A stretch of 49,074 nucleotides of DNA from Treponema sp. (GTDB taxonomy: Bacteria > Spirochaetota > Spirochaetia > Treponematales > Breznakiellaceae): positions 1-49,074 of the forward strand of contig JAIRYV010000050.1 in NCBI GenBank assembly GCA_031267685.1, given 5' to 3'. Both the position numbers and the translations under genes were made by a program. This document shows, piece after piece, positions 16,435 to 24,363 of the stretch (position 1 is its first letter; each line of letters begins with the position of its first letter). The notes under the pieces are model-generated. The model was not told the origin of the DNA and did not search any database. It saw only the letters and a list, made by a program, of their open reading frames with translations.

Positions 16435-16463
16435 TTGTTATTTTCGCTATTTGTGGTTAGAAT
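16435..16463 (+). promoter_or_regulatory. Candidate promoter overlapping the start of the gene at 16469
   Basis: TTGTTA (16435-16440), 17 bp, TAGAAT (16458-16463), then five bases to the ATG. The predicted start site coincides with the start codon, which implies leaderless translation. Confidence 0.5.
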
Positions 16464-16468
16464 AAACC

Positions 16469-16954
16469 ATGCGACATATCCAATGGTTTTTGTTTTTTAT
16501 GTTTGCCGCGTGTACTACGCTCTCGCCGCAGACTTCAAATACGCCGCAATGGACTACCTCTGAGGTTCAATTGAACACCACTGATACGAATGATCCATCT
16601 TCGTTCATTGGGCTAACTCTGGCTGAGTTACTTTCCCTTTTTAGCGTTCCCCTGGCTGTATACCCTGAACGGGGACCAGAAGACTGGCAGGATGATGTTA
16701 TCTTTATGTATAAAGACGGCCTTAACTTCCATGTCTATAAGGATCGCGTATGGCAAATCTCCCTACAGAGCGCTTATGGGGTTAAGATCGGGGACAGTCG
16801 TTCATCAAGCGCGGCAATGCTCCGCTGGCCTATAGAGAACTATGACAATTGTACGCTCTATTCGCTGCCAAGCCGGGGCTGGCCCCTTGTGTTGCGTCTT
16901 GATTTCATTGATTCACTGGTGTCAGTGATTCGTATCTATAGGTCTGATTTTTAG
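16469..16954 (+). CDS. Exported protein or lipoprotein of unknown function
   Basis: A 161-aa protein with an N-terminal signal (MRHIQWFLFFMFAACTTLS); FAAC could act as a lipobox with Cys15. The mature part has a region SSFIGLTLAELLSLFSVPLAVYPERG, a pattern seen in small exported proteins of treponemes, and a possible beta-rich segment ending SLVSVIRIYRSDF. Function is not recognised. It is 19 bp upstream of aroDE in the same direction, so the two may be cotranscribed. Confidence 0.6.
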   Translation: MRHIQWFLFFMFAACTTLSPQTSNTPQWTTSEVQLNTTDTNDPSSFIGLTLAELLSLFSVPLAVYPERGPEDWQDDVIFMYKDGLNFHVYKDRVWQISLQSAYGVKIGDSRSSSAAMLRWPIENYDNCTLYSLPSRGWPLVLRLDFIDSLVSVIRIYRSDF

Positions 16955-16973
16955 TTACTTTAGGAGTACCCTG

Positions 16974-18482
16974 ATGGCAAAACTATGCCTTTGTTTAACG
17001 AGCAAGACCCTTGCACGGGATTTGGAAATTCTTGACAAGTATCGTAAGTATGTTGATATCGCTGAACTGAGGGTCGATTGCCTTGAGGCTAACGAGCGTC
17101 TGCATGTCAGGCGTTTTCCAACAATGGCTGGGTTGCCGCTTATCCTGACGATTCGACGTGAGGAGGATGGTGGCCAGTTCACGGGCGGCGAGGGAAGCCG
17201 GATCAGTCTTTTTTCCCGCGCACTTGCTTTTGCTCAGGCGGATCGCCGTCATAACTTTGCCTTTGTCGATCTTGAGGACTACCTTGACGTGCCAAATATT
17301 GAGGAGGCGGTCAGGAGCTTTGGTACGCGAATCATTCGCTCAAAGCATAATATTAACGGTGTTGATAAGGATTTGGTTACACAGATACGGAGTCTGCGCC
17401 GGATGGGTGATGAGCTAGTGAAGCTCGCGGTTATGCCCCATTCCACTGAAGATATGCTTAGGGTACTTATCGCGGCAAAGCAAACCGCTGATATGGAGAA
17501 GATTCTTGTGTGCATGGGCGCGTTTGGCGCGCCAAGCCGTATACTTGCGGAACAGTTTGGTTCTCAAATATCCTATGTCTCGGCAAAGGGCCAGCCTGAT
17601 TCTCCAATCGCGGCTCCGGGTCAGTTTGATCCCCAGGAATTGGTGGAACTTTTCAGGTTTCGTTCTATAACTCTTCAAACCCGCATCTTTGGGATTACGG
17701 GCTTCCCCCTGAAAGCCACCCTGAGTCCCCCATTTTTTAACGCTGTTTTCAAATTTGAAAACCTCGATGCGGTGTATGTGCCTTTTCAGACCGATTCTAT
17801 CAAAGCGTTCCTGAAACTAGCCGAGGAACTTGGCATGGAGGGCGTATCGGTAACGATTCCGCATAAGGAAGCTGTGTTACCCTATCTGTTCTCCACTACT
17901 GAAGAGGTAAAATCAATCGGCGCTTGCAACACTGTCATACGCTCGTCAAAGGGCTGGGATGGTTTCAACACAGACGCCCGGGGTTTTTCAGGCTCACTGC
18001 TGGACTTTATTGGTAAGAAAAACTTCAAAGGGAAGCGGATCACCATTGTTGGAGCGGGCGGCGCGGCGCGTTCAGTCGCCTCAGAGGTATTCAGACTGGG
18101 TGGCAAGGCGCTTATTCTTAATCGTACTGAGATCAGGGCGCGGGATTTGGCCGAGCAGTACAACTTCGTGTGGAACCGCCTCGACAGTAAGGGCATTGAC
18201 CTCATAAAAAAATATGCGGATATCATCGTCCAGACGACTTCAGTCGGCATGACTGGCTATGAAGAGCGCGATCTACTTGAGCTTTACCGATTCAGCGGCT
18301 TCGAGGTGGTTATGGACCTTGTCTACAAGCCTGAGCGCACCATTTTGTTAAAACGCGCTTCAGAAGCGGGCTGTCGTGTGCTTAATGGCTTCGACATGCT
18401 CATGAGACAGGCTCAGTTGCAGTACAGACATTTTTTGGGTGTGGATTTCCCCTACCATCTCATGTCGCGTATAAATCTTTAA
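16974..18482 (+). CDS. aroDE: Bifunctional 3-dehydroquinate dehydratase / shikimate dehydrogenase
   Basis: A 502-aa fusion catalysing steps 3 and 4 of the shikimate pathway: dehydration of 3-dehydroquinate, then NADPH-dependent reduction to shikimate. Residues 1-230 are a type I (Schiff-base) AroD with ELRVD, the histidine in SKHN (His125) and the lysine in VKLAV (Lys150). Residues 237-502 are AroE: FGITGFPLKATLSP, VSVTIPHKEA with Lys298, GACNTVI, GFNTD with Asp334, a dinucleotide fold VGAGGAARSV and the C-terminal GFDMLMRQAQLQ. The same order is found in plants and chlamydiae. The start follows TTAGGAG, and rpiA begins 17 bp downstream. Confidence 0.95.
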   Translation: MAKLCLCLTSKTLARDLEILDKYRKYVDIAELRVDCLEANERLHVRRFPTMAGLPLILTIRREEDGGQFTGGEGSRISLFSRALAFAQADRRHNFAFVDLEDYLDVPNIEEAVRSFGTRIIRSKHNINGVDKDLVTQIRSLRRMGDELVKLAVMPHSTEDMLRVLIAAKQTADMEKILVCMGAFGAPSRILAEQFGSQISYVSAKGQPDSPIAAPGQFDPQELVELFRFRSITLQTRIFGITGFPLKATLSPPFFNAVFKFENLDAVYVPFQTDSIKAFLKLAEELGMEGVSVTIPHKEAVLPYLFSTTEEVKSIGACNTVIRSSKGWDGFNTDARGFSGSLLDFIGKKNFKGKRITIVGAGGAARSVASEVFRLGGKALILNRTEIRARDLAEQYNFVWNRLDSKGIDLIKKYADIIVQTTSVGMTGYEERDLLELYRFSGFEVVMDLVYKPERTILLKRASEAGCRVLNGFDMLMRQAQLQYRHFLGVDFPYHLMSRINL

Positions 18483-18499
18483 CTAAGGTATAAGGAAAT

Positions 18500-19201
18500 A
18501 TGGAACAGTCAGAAATCAAGGCGCTTACCGGCAAGACAGTAGTTGAAGCGCAGGTAAAGAGCGGCATGAAGCTGGGGCTGGGAACTGGTTCCACAGCCAT
18601 TCATGCAGTCTATCATGTAGGGGCATTGCTGAAGCAGGGTGTATTGCGGGATATCCGCGTGGTTCCCACCAGCTTCCAGACCATGATCGCCTGTGAGGAA
18701 CTAGGGGTTCCTTTGTATTCGCTCAATTCGCCTGAAATTGCGGGACGACTTGACCTCACGATTGACGGCGCGGACGAGGTTGACAACGATAACCTCTGTG
18801 TGAAGGGTGGTGGCGGCGCGTTACTTCTGGAAAAAATTGTAGCCTACAGCTCAGATGCCTATGCCATTGTAATCGACGAGTCCAAGCGCGTGGATAATCT
18901 GGGGTTAGGTTTCCCGGTTCCGCTCGAAATCATTGCTGAGGCGAGGATTCCCATCTGCCAATCCCTTGAATGCCTGGGCGCTCTGGTTACGCTGAGAAGC
19001 GCGGTGGGCAAGGCCGGGCCAATCATCACGGAACATGGAAACCTCCTGCTGGACATTCGTTTCAAGACGCCAGTTGACCCCTGTGCTTTTGAGGAAAAAC
19101 TCAAACTGATTGCAGGAGTTGTGGAAAACGGTTTTTTCACGAAGCTGCGTCCCACTGTTTTCATTGGCCATAGTAACGGCCGTGTGGAGGTCAAATCATA
19201 A
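18500..19201 (+). CDS. rpiA: Ribose-5-phosphate isomerase A
   Basis: A 233-aa enzyme interconverting ribose 5-phosphate and ribulose 5-phosphate. It shows the family motifs in order: LGTGSTAIHAV for phosphate binding, LTIDGADEVD, then KGGGGALLLEKI with the catalytic acidic and lysine residues, and a C-terminal GVVENGFF. Length is normal. AAGGAAAT precedes the ATG. The stop overlaps the next start (TAATG), so it is coupled to the DUF6062 gene. Confidence 0.95.
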   Translation: MEQSEIKALTGKTVVEAQVKSGMKLGLGTGSTAIHAVYHVGALLKQGVLRDIRVVPTSFQTMIACEELGVPLYSLNSPEIAGRLDLTIDGADEVDNDNLCVKGGGGALLLEKIVAYSSDAYAIVIDESKRVDNLGLGFPVPLEIIAEARIPICQSLECLGALVTLRSAVGKAGPIITEHGNLLLDIRFKTPVDPCAFEEKLKLIAGVVENGFFTKLRPTVFIGHSNGRVEVKS

Positions 19202-19842
19202 TGGCGACTGCTAAGCACATCAACTTCTTTGAACTGCGGGATGCCTGCGCCGAATCGGGCTGTCCGCTCTGTCGTATTGTAGTGCGGCGGGCGGAACAGT
19301 ACATCGACAACACGCTCTTTGAGCATGTCTCAGACCGGAGTTTTCGCAAGGCGTACCGGCTGGCTGGCGGCTTCTGCGCGTTTCATTCGCGGGGGCTTGA
19401 ATCCTTTCGGGATGGACTTGCCGTTGCCATTCTGGGACGGGACATTCTTGAAGACCGGCTAATCGCCTTCAAAAAACGTAAGCCCTGGCGTCCTGTCGAG
19501 CGCTGTCCAGTGTGCGTGGAGCAAGATAACATCGAAAAGGAATACCTCACGTTTCTTATCCAGTCAGACCATGATGAAAACGGGCAGGAAGTGCGGGCAT
19601 ACTTCACTGCTTCTGAGGGCCTCTGCGCCCCGCATTATGCGCGCCTCATCTCCCTTGCCAAGCGTATTCCGGCGTGGCTCACCGAGTTCCACGAGCGTAA
19701 GTTCGAGACCCTGTTCACGCGCACCAGCCAGTTTATCGAGCTTTCTGCTTATGGCCAGCAGGAAAAGTTTGCCCAGCTTGACCAAAAGGACAAGCTGGTC
19801 TGGAAAGAACTCGCACTCAATCTTAGGGGAAACCGAGACTAG
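19201..19842 (+). CDS. DUF6062 family cysteine-rich protein
   Basis: A 213-aa cytoplasmic protein with paired cysteines and histidines: CAESGCPLCRI, GGFCAFHSRGL, RCPVCVEQ and GLCAPHYARL. The spacing suggests two metal sites built from a repeated unit of CPxC followed by a CxxH segment. This matches the uncharacterised DUF6062 family known from spirochaetes and clostridia. Its ATG overlaps the rpiA stop by one base. No function is established. Confidence 0.7.
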   Translation: MATAKHINFFELRDACAESGCPLCRIVVRRAEQYIDNTLFEHVSDRSFRKAYRLAGGFCAFHSRGLESFRDGLAVAILGRDILEDRLIAFKKRKPWRPVERCPVCVEQDNIEKEYLTFLIQSDHDENGQEVRAYFTASEGLCAPHYARLISLAKRIPAWLTEFHERKFETLFTRTSQFIELSAYGQQEKFAQLDQKDKLVWKELALNLRGNRD

Positions 19843-19893
19843 CGAGGAAGTCTACGCCATCAGAAAAGCTATTGGACACAATACTGTGCTAAC

Positions 19894-19907
19894 GGTGTCA
19901 GACACTG
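19894..19907. repeat. Short palindromic repeat GGTGTCAGACACTG, copy 2
   Basis: Identical to 12988-13001. Here it lies in the gap before pncA, 52 bp after the DUF6062 stop. Confidence 0.4.
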
Positions 19908-19933
19908 AGATACTGCGTATGCCTGAAGTAATC

Positions 19934-19962
19934 TTGTAAACGCGTCAAAAAAGCGATATACT
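19934..19962 (+). promoter_or_regulatory. Promoter of pncA-pncB
   Basis: TTGTAA (19934-19939), 17-bp spacer, TATACT (19957-19962). Transcription should start about 40 bases before pncA. Confidence 0.6.
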
Positions 19963-20008
19963 CCCTGTACTGGCGAACAAGTTAAACTCACCAAAAGGAG
20001 CATATTTT

Positions 20009-20668
20009 ATGGAAGGAATCAATGGTATCGAAATAGCGCTCGCCGGAACAGCGCTGCTCATCATTGACGTACAGAACGATTTCTGCAAGGGAGGTGCATT
20101 GGAGGTTAGGGACGGTGAAACCGTTGTCGCCCCGCTCAACGCGCTGGCGGAATACTGCGTGGACCATGGCGGCAGGGTCATCGCTACTGCTGACTGGCAC
20201 CCACGTGGCCATGTGTCCTTTGCTTCAGCGCATAAGGTCGCGGCTTCAGATGCCGACAACGGCGCTAATGACCAGGCGCGCTGGCCAGACCATTGCGTGC
20301 AGGGAAGCAAAGGCGCTCAGTTTTACGAAAGCCTGAACCTAAACCCAGTACAACTCATTATCAGAAAAGGATTCAGGCCAAACCTTGATTCATATTCAGC
20401 CTTCTTTGAGAACGACCGAACCACGCAAACCGGTCTTGACGGCTATCTCAAAGCACTTGGCGTTACTACTCTGCTGATCGGCGGACTTGCTACTGATTAC
20501 TGCGTGCTTTACAGCGTCCTTGACGCTGTGCGTCTGGGTTATCGTGTAACCGTACTTGTTGATGCGGTGCAAGCGGTGAACATACCGGCAGGGTCAGAGC
20601 AGGTAGCGTTTGCCGCTATGCATGAGGCGGGTATCGCTCTCGCAGAAACAAAGGACTTTATACTATGA
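20009..20668 (+). CDS. pncA: Nicotinamidase
   Basis: A 219-aa isochorismatase-fold enzyme hydrolysing nicotinamide to nicotinate. The catalytic triad is visible: Asp20 in LLIIDVQNDF, Lys120 in IIRKGF and Cys165 in GGLATDYCVLYS. Metal ligands are in ADWHPRGHVSF (Asp62, His64, His68), and WPDHCVQGS is the usual binding loop. AAGGAG precedes the ATG by eight bases. Its last codons overlap pncB by four bases, so the two consecutive salvage enzymes are made together. Confidence 0.95.
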   Translation: MEGINGIEIALAGTALLIIDVQNDFCKGGALEVRDGETVVAPLNALAEYCVDHGGRVIATADWHPRGHVSFASAHKVAASDADNGANDQARWPDHCVQGSKGAQFYESLNLNPVQLIIRKGFRPNLDSYSAFFENDRTTQTGLDGYLKALGVTTLLIGGLATDYCVLYSVLDAVRLGYRVTVLVDAVQAVNIPAGSEQVAFAAMHEAGIALAETKDFIL

Positions 20669-22107
20669 CCTCAGCGTTATTCACGGACTTCTATTCCCTG
20701 ACCATGGCTCAGGGCTATTGGAAGCAGGGCATGAACGGACGGGCTGTGTTCGAGATGTTCTTCCGCCGTCAGCCCTTTAATGGCGGCTTTTCGCTTTTCG
20801 CCGGGCTGGAAACCTTGCTGGAAAAAATCCAGACACTGGAGTTCTTGGATGACGATATTGCCTACCTGCGAAGCCTGTGTTTCTTTGAGGAGGGCTTTCT
20901 TGGTTACCTCAAAACGTTCCACTTCACTGGTAGTCTCTGGGCCATGGACGAGGGAACCGTAATTTTTCCGCAGGAACCACTTATCAGGATCGACAGCAGT
21001 CTCATTGAGTGCCAGATACTCGAAAGCCTGATCCTCAACACCATTAACTTTCAAAGCCTGATTGCTACTAAAACCGCACGAGTCTGGCTGGCTTCCGGCA
21101 AAGGTTCTGTCATGGAGTTCGGGCTTCGCCGCGCTCAAGGCTGGGACGGAGCCATGTCAGCATCACGCGCCGCTTTCATCGGCGGGGCAAGCGGCACTTC
21201 CAACGTACTGGCGGCTAAGGAATACAAGATTCCTGTGCTAGGAACCATGGCTCATTCATGGATCATGGCGCATGAGAGCGAAGAAGCCGCGTTTCAGGCT
21301 TACGCCAGTATCTACCCTGATAAAACAGTCTTCCTGGTCGATACCTACGACACGCTGAAAAGCGGCCTCCCTAATGCCATCAAAGTAGGTAAAATGCTGG
21401 CCGCTCAGGGCAAAAACTTTGGCGTACGCCTTGATTCCGGGGACATCCATTACCTATCGGTTGAAGCGAGGAAGATGCTTGATGCAGCGGGCCTTCCCAA
21501 GGCAACCATCTCAGTCTCCAATGACCTTGATGAAGCCATCATCCAAAATCTCACCAACGCTCACGCGCCCATTGACACTTGGGGCGTGGGTACACAGATG
21601 GTTACTGGTGGAACCGAATCGGCCTTTACCGGCGTGTATAAGCTCACAGCCTATGACAACGGCGCGGGCAAGCTCATTCCGACCATAAAGTTTTCCAACA
21701 CGCCGGAGAAAACCACCAATCCGGCTGTCAAGCAGGTATGGCGCATCACTGATACCCAAGTCATGACAGTTGCAGACATACTCAACATTGATGACCCGTC
21801 CATCTCTGACCCCATTGAGCGGGGACACAGCTACACCTTCTGGCATAGCTCCACAGATTACCGGCACTTCTTGCATACCATTGAAGGAAACGCAGAGCCT
21901 TTACTCAGCCCACGTCTGGAGCTTGGGAAGCCTGTGTCATCCGGCCCCTCGCTTGAGGCGATCCGCACACATACACAAAGCAGTCTTGAAGCCTTTGACA
22001 ACAGCTATAAACGACTTCTTAATCCGCATATTTATAAAATTTCGATTACAGAGCGCTTACGTAAACTCAAGCTGGAACTTATCAGAACATATCAGGGAGA
22101 TTTGTGA
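20665..22107 (+). CDS. pncB: Nicotinate phosphoribosyltransferase
   Basis: A 480-aa enzyme forming nicotinate mononucleotide from nicotinate and PRPP, the step after PncA. Family blocks: TDFYSLTMAQGYW at the N-terminus, FEMFFRRQPFNGGFSLFAGLE, the phosphohistidine region GTMAHSWIMAHESEEAAF, then GVRLDSGDI and VGTQMVTGG in the phosphate-binding part. Length is usual for this bacterial subgroup. The start overlaps pncA as ATGA. It is the last host gene before the integration site, which begins 12 bp downstream. Confidence 0.95.
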   Translation: MTSALFTDFYSLTMAQGYWKQGMNGRAVFEMFFRRQPFNGGFSLFAGLETLLEKIQTLEFLDDDIAYLRSLCFFEEGFLGYLKTFHFTGSLWAMDEGTVIFPQEPLIRIDSSLIECQILESLILNTINFQSLIATKTARVWLASGKGSVMEFGLRRAQGWDGAMSASRAAFIGGASGTSNVLAAKEYKIPVLGTMAHSWIMAHESEEAAFQAYASIYPDKTVFLVDTYDTLKSGLPNAIKVGKMLAAQGKNFGVRLDSGDIHYLSVEARKMLDAAGLPKATISVSNDLDEAIIQNLTNAHAPIDTWGVGTQMVTGGTESAFTGVYKLTAYDNGAGKLIPTIKFSNTPEKTTNPAVKQVWRITDTQVMTVADILNIDDPSISDPIERGHSYTFWHSSTDYRHFLHTIEGNAEPLLSPRLELGKPVSSGPSLEAIRTHTQSSLEAFDNSYKRLLNPHIYKISITERLRKLKLELIRTYQGDL

Positions 22108-22118
22108 GAGAGGATTCA

Positions 22119-22164
22119 AGCGGCCGACGGGAGTCGAACCCGCGTTACAAGCTTGGGAAGCTCA
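22119..22164 (-). other. Attachment site: 3' part of tRNA-Gly(CCC)
   Basis: On the minus strand this is the 3' half of a glycine tRNA: anticodon loop TTCCCAA (anticodon CCC) with stem partner GCTTG, T-arm GCGGG-TTCGACT-CCCGT, acceptor strand CGGCCGC and discriminator T. The D-arm and 5' acceptor strand are missing; sequence beyond about 22165 is unrelated and leads into phage genes. A truncated tRNA 3' end at a host-phage junction is the typical duplicated core left by a tyrosine integrase. The intact gene should lie at the far end of the element, outside the window. Confidence 0.8.
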
Positions 22165-22210
22165 ATAAAGAAATCGTAGAGATTGTCTTTTATGTATTGC
22201 CGTTCCATTA

Positions 22211-22567
22211 TCACTTCTCGCCTTCCTTAGACCGTGTACAAAGTAACTCCCAATGTGGGATAAGGCCGTTATCCCACAGAGCTGCCGTAGTTACCTCATA
22301 TTCTTTTTCCTGCCAAATAATAGAATCCGCCTCCTTTTCTCCATGGGCGTCTGCGGAAGTAAAATCCAACGTAATCGGCGCAAAGCATTTGAATACCTCG
22401 CGGTTCCGCTTGCCTTCTGGCAGCAGTTCCAGCATCTTGCCGCTGGCTGGCTGCCATGACCCTTTGAAAGGCTTATCCCCTGGTTCTCCAGGAACCCACT
22501 GACCCCGGACGTAACCGCCGCCAGCCTTTCTACGCCTGATAAGGGATACACTCTTAAACAGGCTCAT
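22211..22567 (-). CDS. Phage head-tail adaptor-like protein
   Basis: A 118-aa protein resembling small head-tail joining or collar proteins of phages: RRKAGGGYVRGQWVPGE, FKGSWQPASGKMLELLPEGKR, and a C-terminal WQEKEYEVTTAALWDNGLIPHWELL. This layout (YxxGxWxxG, IQPxxGxxxxxLPEGxR, YEVxxxxxWxNxxIxHY) recurs in proteins next to HK97 gp10-like genes. Its start overlaps the gene upstream by four bases. It is the last gene of the late operon before the att site. Confidence 0.5.
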   Translation of the reverse strand: MSLFKSVSLIRRRKAGGGYVRGQWVPGEPGDKPFKGSWQPASGKMLELLPEGKRNREVFKCFAPITLDFTSADAHGEKEADSIIWQEKEYEVTTAALWDNGLIPHWELLCTRSKEGEK

Positions 22568-23109
22568 GATTCGTTCACCATATCAACAGGCTTTTCGATT
22601 ATCTGATAACGGATGGATATTAGCATGGTTCTGGTATCAATCAGTGGCTTGCTGCTTCCCTTGCCCTTAATAAATTTCTTGCCGTTTTTATCCGGCTTTG
22701 AGCCGTGTATAGTAACATCCGAATTAGGCGCAAAATCACCATTATTGATATACGACTTAATACCGTCCCGGCCGTACCCTCCGAGATACCTTATAGCGGT
22801 TTCCGCTTTCAATTCGCCACTACTCACGCGACTAACCAGCTTCTCCATCGTCTTCGCTATATTCTCTCGTTTGGCATCAGCCCAGCCACGAACAAAAGAA
22901 CGGGGAGGGATAAACCAGCCACCCTTTTTGTTTCTGACGCCAAGTTCGTTCCATGCCGCGTATTGAGCAACGGTTGCCTCACCTTTTCCTTCCTTAGAAC
23001 CGGCATCCTCGGTGACTCCAACCTTGATACACCTATTCCTGAACTGGTCGAGTTCTTTGAATATATTATCTAAGCCCATGTCGGTGTCAGTGCAGCCCTT
23101 ATGCGCCAT
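22564..23109 (-). CDS. Tail-completion/neck protein, HK97 gp10-like
   Basis: A 181-aa protein with KVGVTEDAG, then ATVAQYAAWNELGV followed by IPPRSFVRGWADAKR, and a C-terminal KPLIDTRTMLISIRYQI. This series is typical of the small virion morphogenesis proteins grouped with HK97 gp10 that finish the neck for tail attachment. Position after the DUF4054 gene fits. The 4-bp overlap with the next gene shows coupling. Confidence 0.6.
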   Translation of the reverse strand: MAHKGCTDTDMGLDNIFKELDQFRNRCIKVGVTEDAGSKEGKGEATVAQYAAWNELGVRNKKGGWFIPPRSFVRGWADAKRENIAKTMEKLVSRVSSGELKAETAIRYLGGYGRDGIKSYINNGDFAPNSDVTIHGSKPDKNGKKFIKGKGSSKPLIDTRTMLISIRYQIIEKPVDMVNES

Positions 23110-23114
23110 AATTC

Positions 23115-23300
23115 TTACGCCGCTCCATCAAAATCAGGGACTTCTTTCACCACGAGCAAGCCTTTTTCAAGGAGAGACGCGCCGTAGGCATCTTTCCTGA
23201 TAGCCTTGAGTTCCTTGCCCGTAAGGGTACCGCCCTTCGGGTCAAGCCGGATTTTCCCCACAGTCTGGGGCTGTGTAATTTTTGCCGTGTACTTCAGCAT
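23115..23300 (-). CDS. Small phage protein
   Basis: A 61-aa protein between DUF4054 and gp10-like genes, with RBS AGGAGG upstream and a 7-bp overlap with the DUF4054 gene. The sequence (KITQPQTVGKIRLDPKGGTLTGKELKAIRKDAYG...LLVVKEVPDF) has no recognised family. The C-terminal VPDFDG motif also ends the 226-aa protein at 23672-24352 (VPDFDGSGG), a curious shared tip. Confidence 0.5.
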   Translation of the reverse strand: MLKYTAKITQPQTVGKIRLDPKGGTLTGKELKAIRKDAYGASLLEKGLLVVKEVPDFDGAA

Positions 23301-23668
23301 TTATATCCTCCTAAACCTGCCATATTAACGCCCATCGTTGGGCGCGATTTAATCAATCCAAGCAACAGCTTCCCGTACTTCGTAGTGTCCAAACCGTCGC
23401 TGTTAGAAGCCGCGTTGGTTGCAAAGCTCACCGACAAGCCACCTTCGCTCATGCTGGCAACCTGCCCCATCCCAAAAACTGGACTGCCGCCATCGCCACC
23501 AGCAATTGTGAAAAGATGGCAAGCCCGATACGCTATGGCATAGGGCGCCAGCTTTCCGAAAAAACCTCTGTCAGTAAGCTCAACCGCCATGCCCAGAAAA
23601 GCGTCCATGGATGGACTGTCCGCAAGCGCCGGGCAGATGGTTGCGATTATCTGGCGAGGGTCGGCCAT
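23294..23668 (-). CDS. DUF4054 head-completion protein
   Basis: A 124-aa protein that fits DUF4054: ADPRQIIATICPALADSP at the N-terminus, an AYRACHLFTIAGG helix, then a serine-glycine-rich stretch and TTKYGKLLLGLIKSRP near the end. In phages with DUF2184 capsids such genes follow the capsid gene and encode head-completion or adaptor proteins. Confidence 0.65.
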   Translation of the reverse strand: MADPRQIIATICPALADSPSMDAFLGMAVELTDRGFFGKLAPYAIAYRACHLFTIAGGDGGSPVFGMGQVASMSEGGLSVSFATNAASNSDGLDTTKYGKLLLGLIKSRPTMGVNMAGLGGYKC

Positions 23669-23671
23669 ACG

Positions 23672-24352
23672 TTATTCCTTGCCACCGGAGCCGTCAAAAT
23701 CGGGGACTTCGTCCTCGTTATCTTCCGAATCATTCTCGTCCCCGTTGCCTTTCGGTTCGGGATCGGAAACCCGTGACTTTTTCTTTCCGGTTGCGCCTTT
23801 CTTGCCGCGCCGTCCACCGCCGCCGCTGTCCTCGTGGAGGCCATCCTTGCCATCAGTCTCGTCTGGCTTCCCATCCTCCGGGATTTCGTTGCCTTTTTCG
23901 GGAGTGATGTCTGCATCCAGGGTGTCTTCTTCGCTGGATATGTCATCGCCGAACTCGTCCGGATCAATCTTGAATTTGCGAAGCCGCTTGAGAACCAGCA
24001 ACATGATTTCATCGGGAAGTTCCTGCCTTGCCCACTTCTTGAGGTCAACAACGTTCTGGCAGGATTCGATGATTTTCCGTGCCACGGAAACCGGCACGTC
24101 CTTCAGGGTGCGAGCCTTGGTAACGTCTCCGTCCTTCTTTACCTCAACACTAAAGGGGACGATAATTTTATCTTTTATCTCGTCCTGAACGTGCGGCTGA
24201 ATTGCCTTCCACTGCCGCTCGGTCAGTTCGTTGGTGCCGGGCCGCAGGATTACTGAATCGTTAGCCAACGGAACAGCGTTGCCGCCGCTGGATGCCATAA
24301 CGATAGGGATAGTTTTGATGTGCGCGTTTTTTGGTTTATACTTGATAAACAT
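23672..24352 (-). CDS. Phage structural protein with acidic disordered tail
   Basis: A 226-aa protein. The first 120 residues contain a compact region (VILRPGTNELTERQWKAIQPH, then VPVSVARKIIESCQNVVDLKKW) and the rest is highly charged and disordered: runs of D, E, K and G including EEDTLDADITPEKG and DSGGGGRRGKKGATGKKKSR. It lies between capsid and DUF4054 genes, where small head proteins are common. The family is not recognised. Confidence 0.5.
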   Translation of the reverse strand: MFIKYKPKNAHIKTIPIVMASSGGNAVPLANDSVILRPGTNELTERQWKAIQPHVQDEIKDKIIVPFSVEVKKDGDVTKARTLKDVPVSVARKIIESCQNVVDLKKWARQELPDEIMLLVLKRLRKFKIDPDEFGDDISSEEDTLDADITPEKGNEIPEDGKPDETDGKDGLHEDSGGGGRRGKKGATGKKKSRVSDPEPKGNGDENDSEDNEDEVPDFDGSGGKE

Positions 24353-24363
24353 TCATGCCTCCC

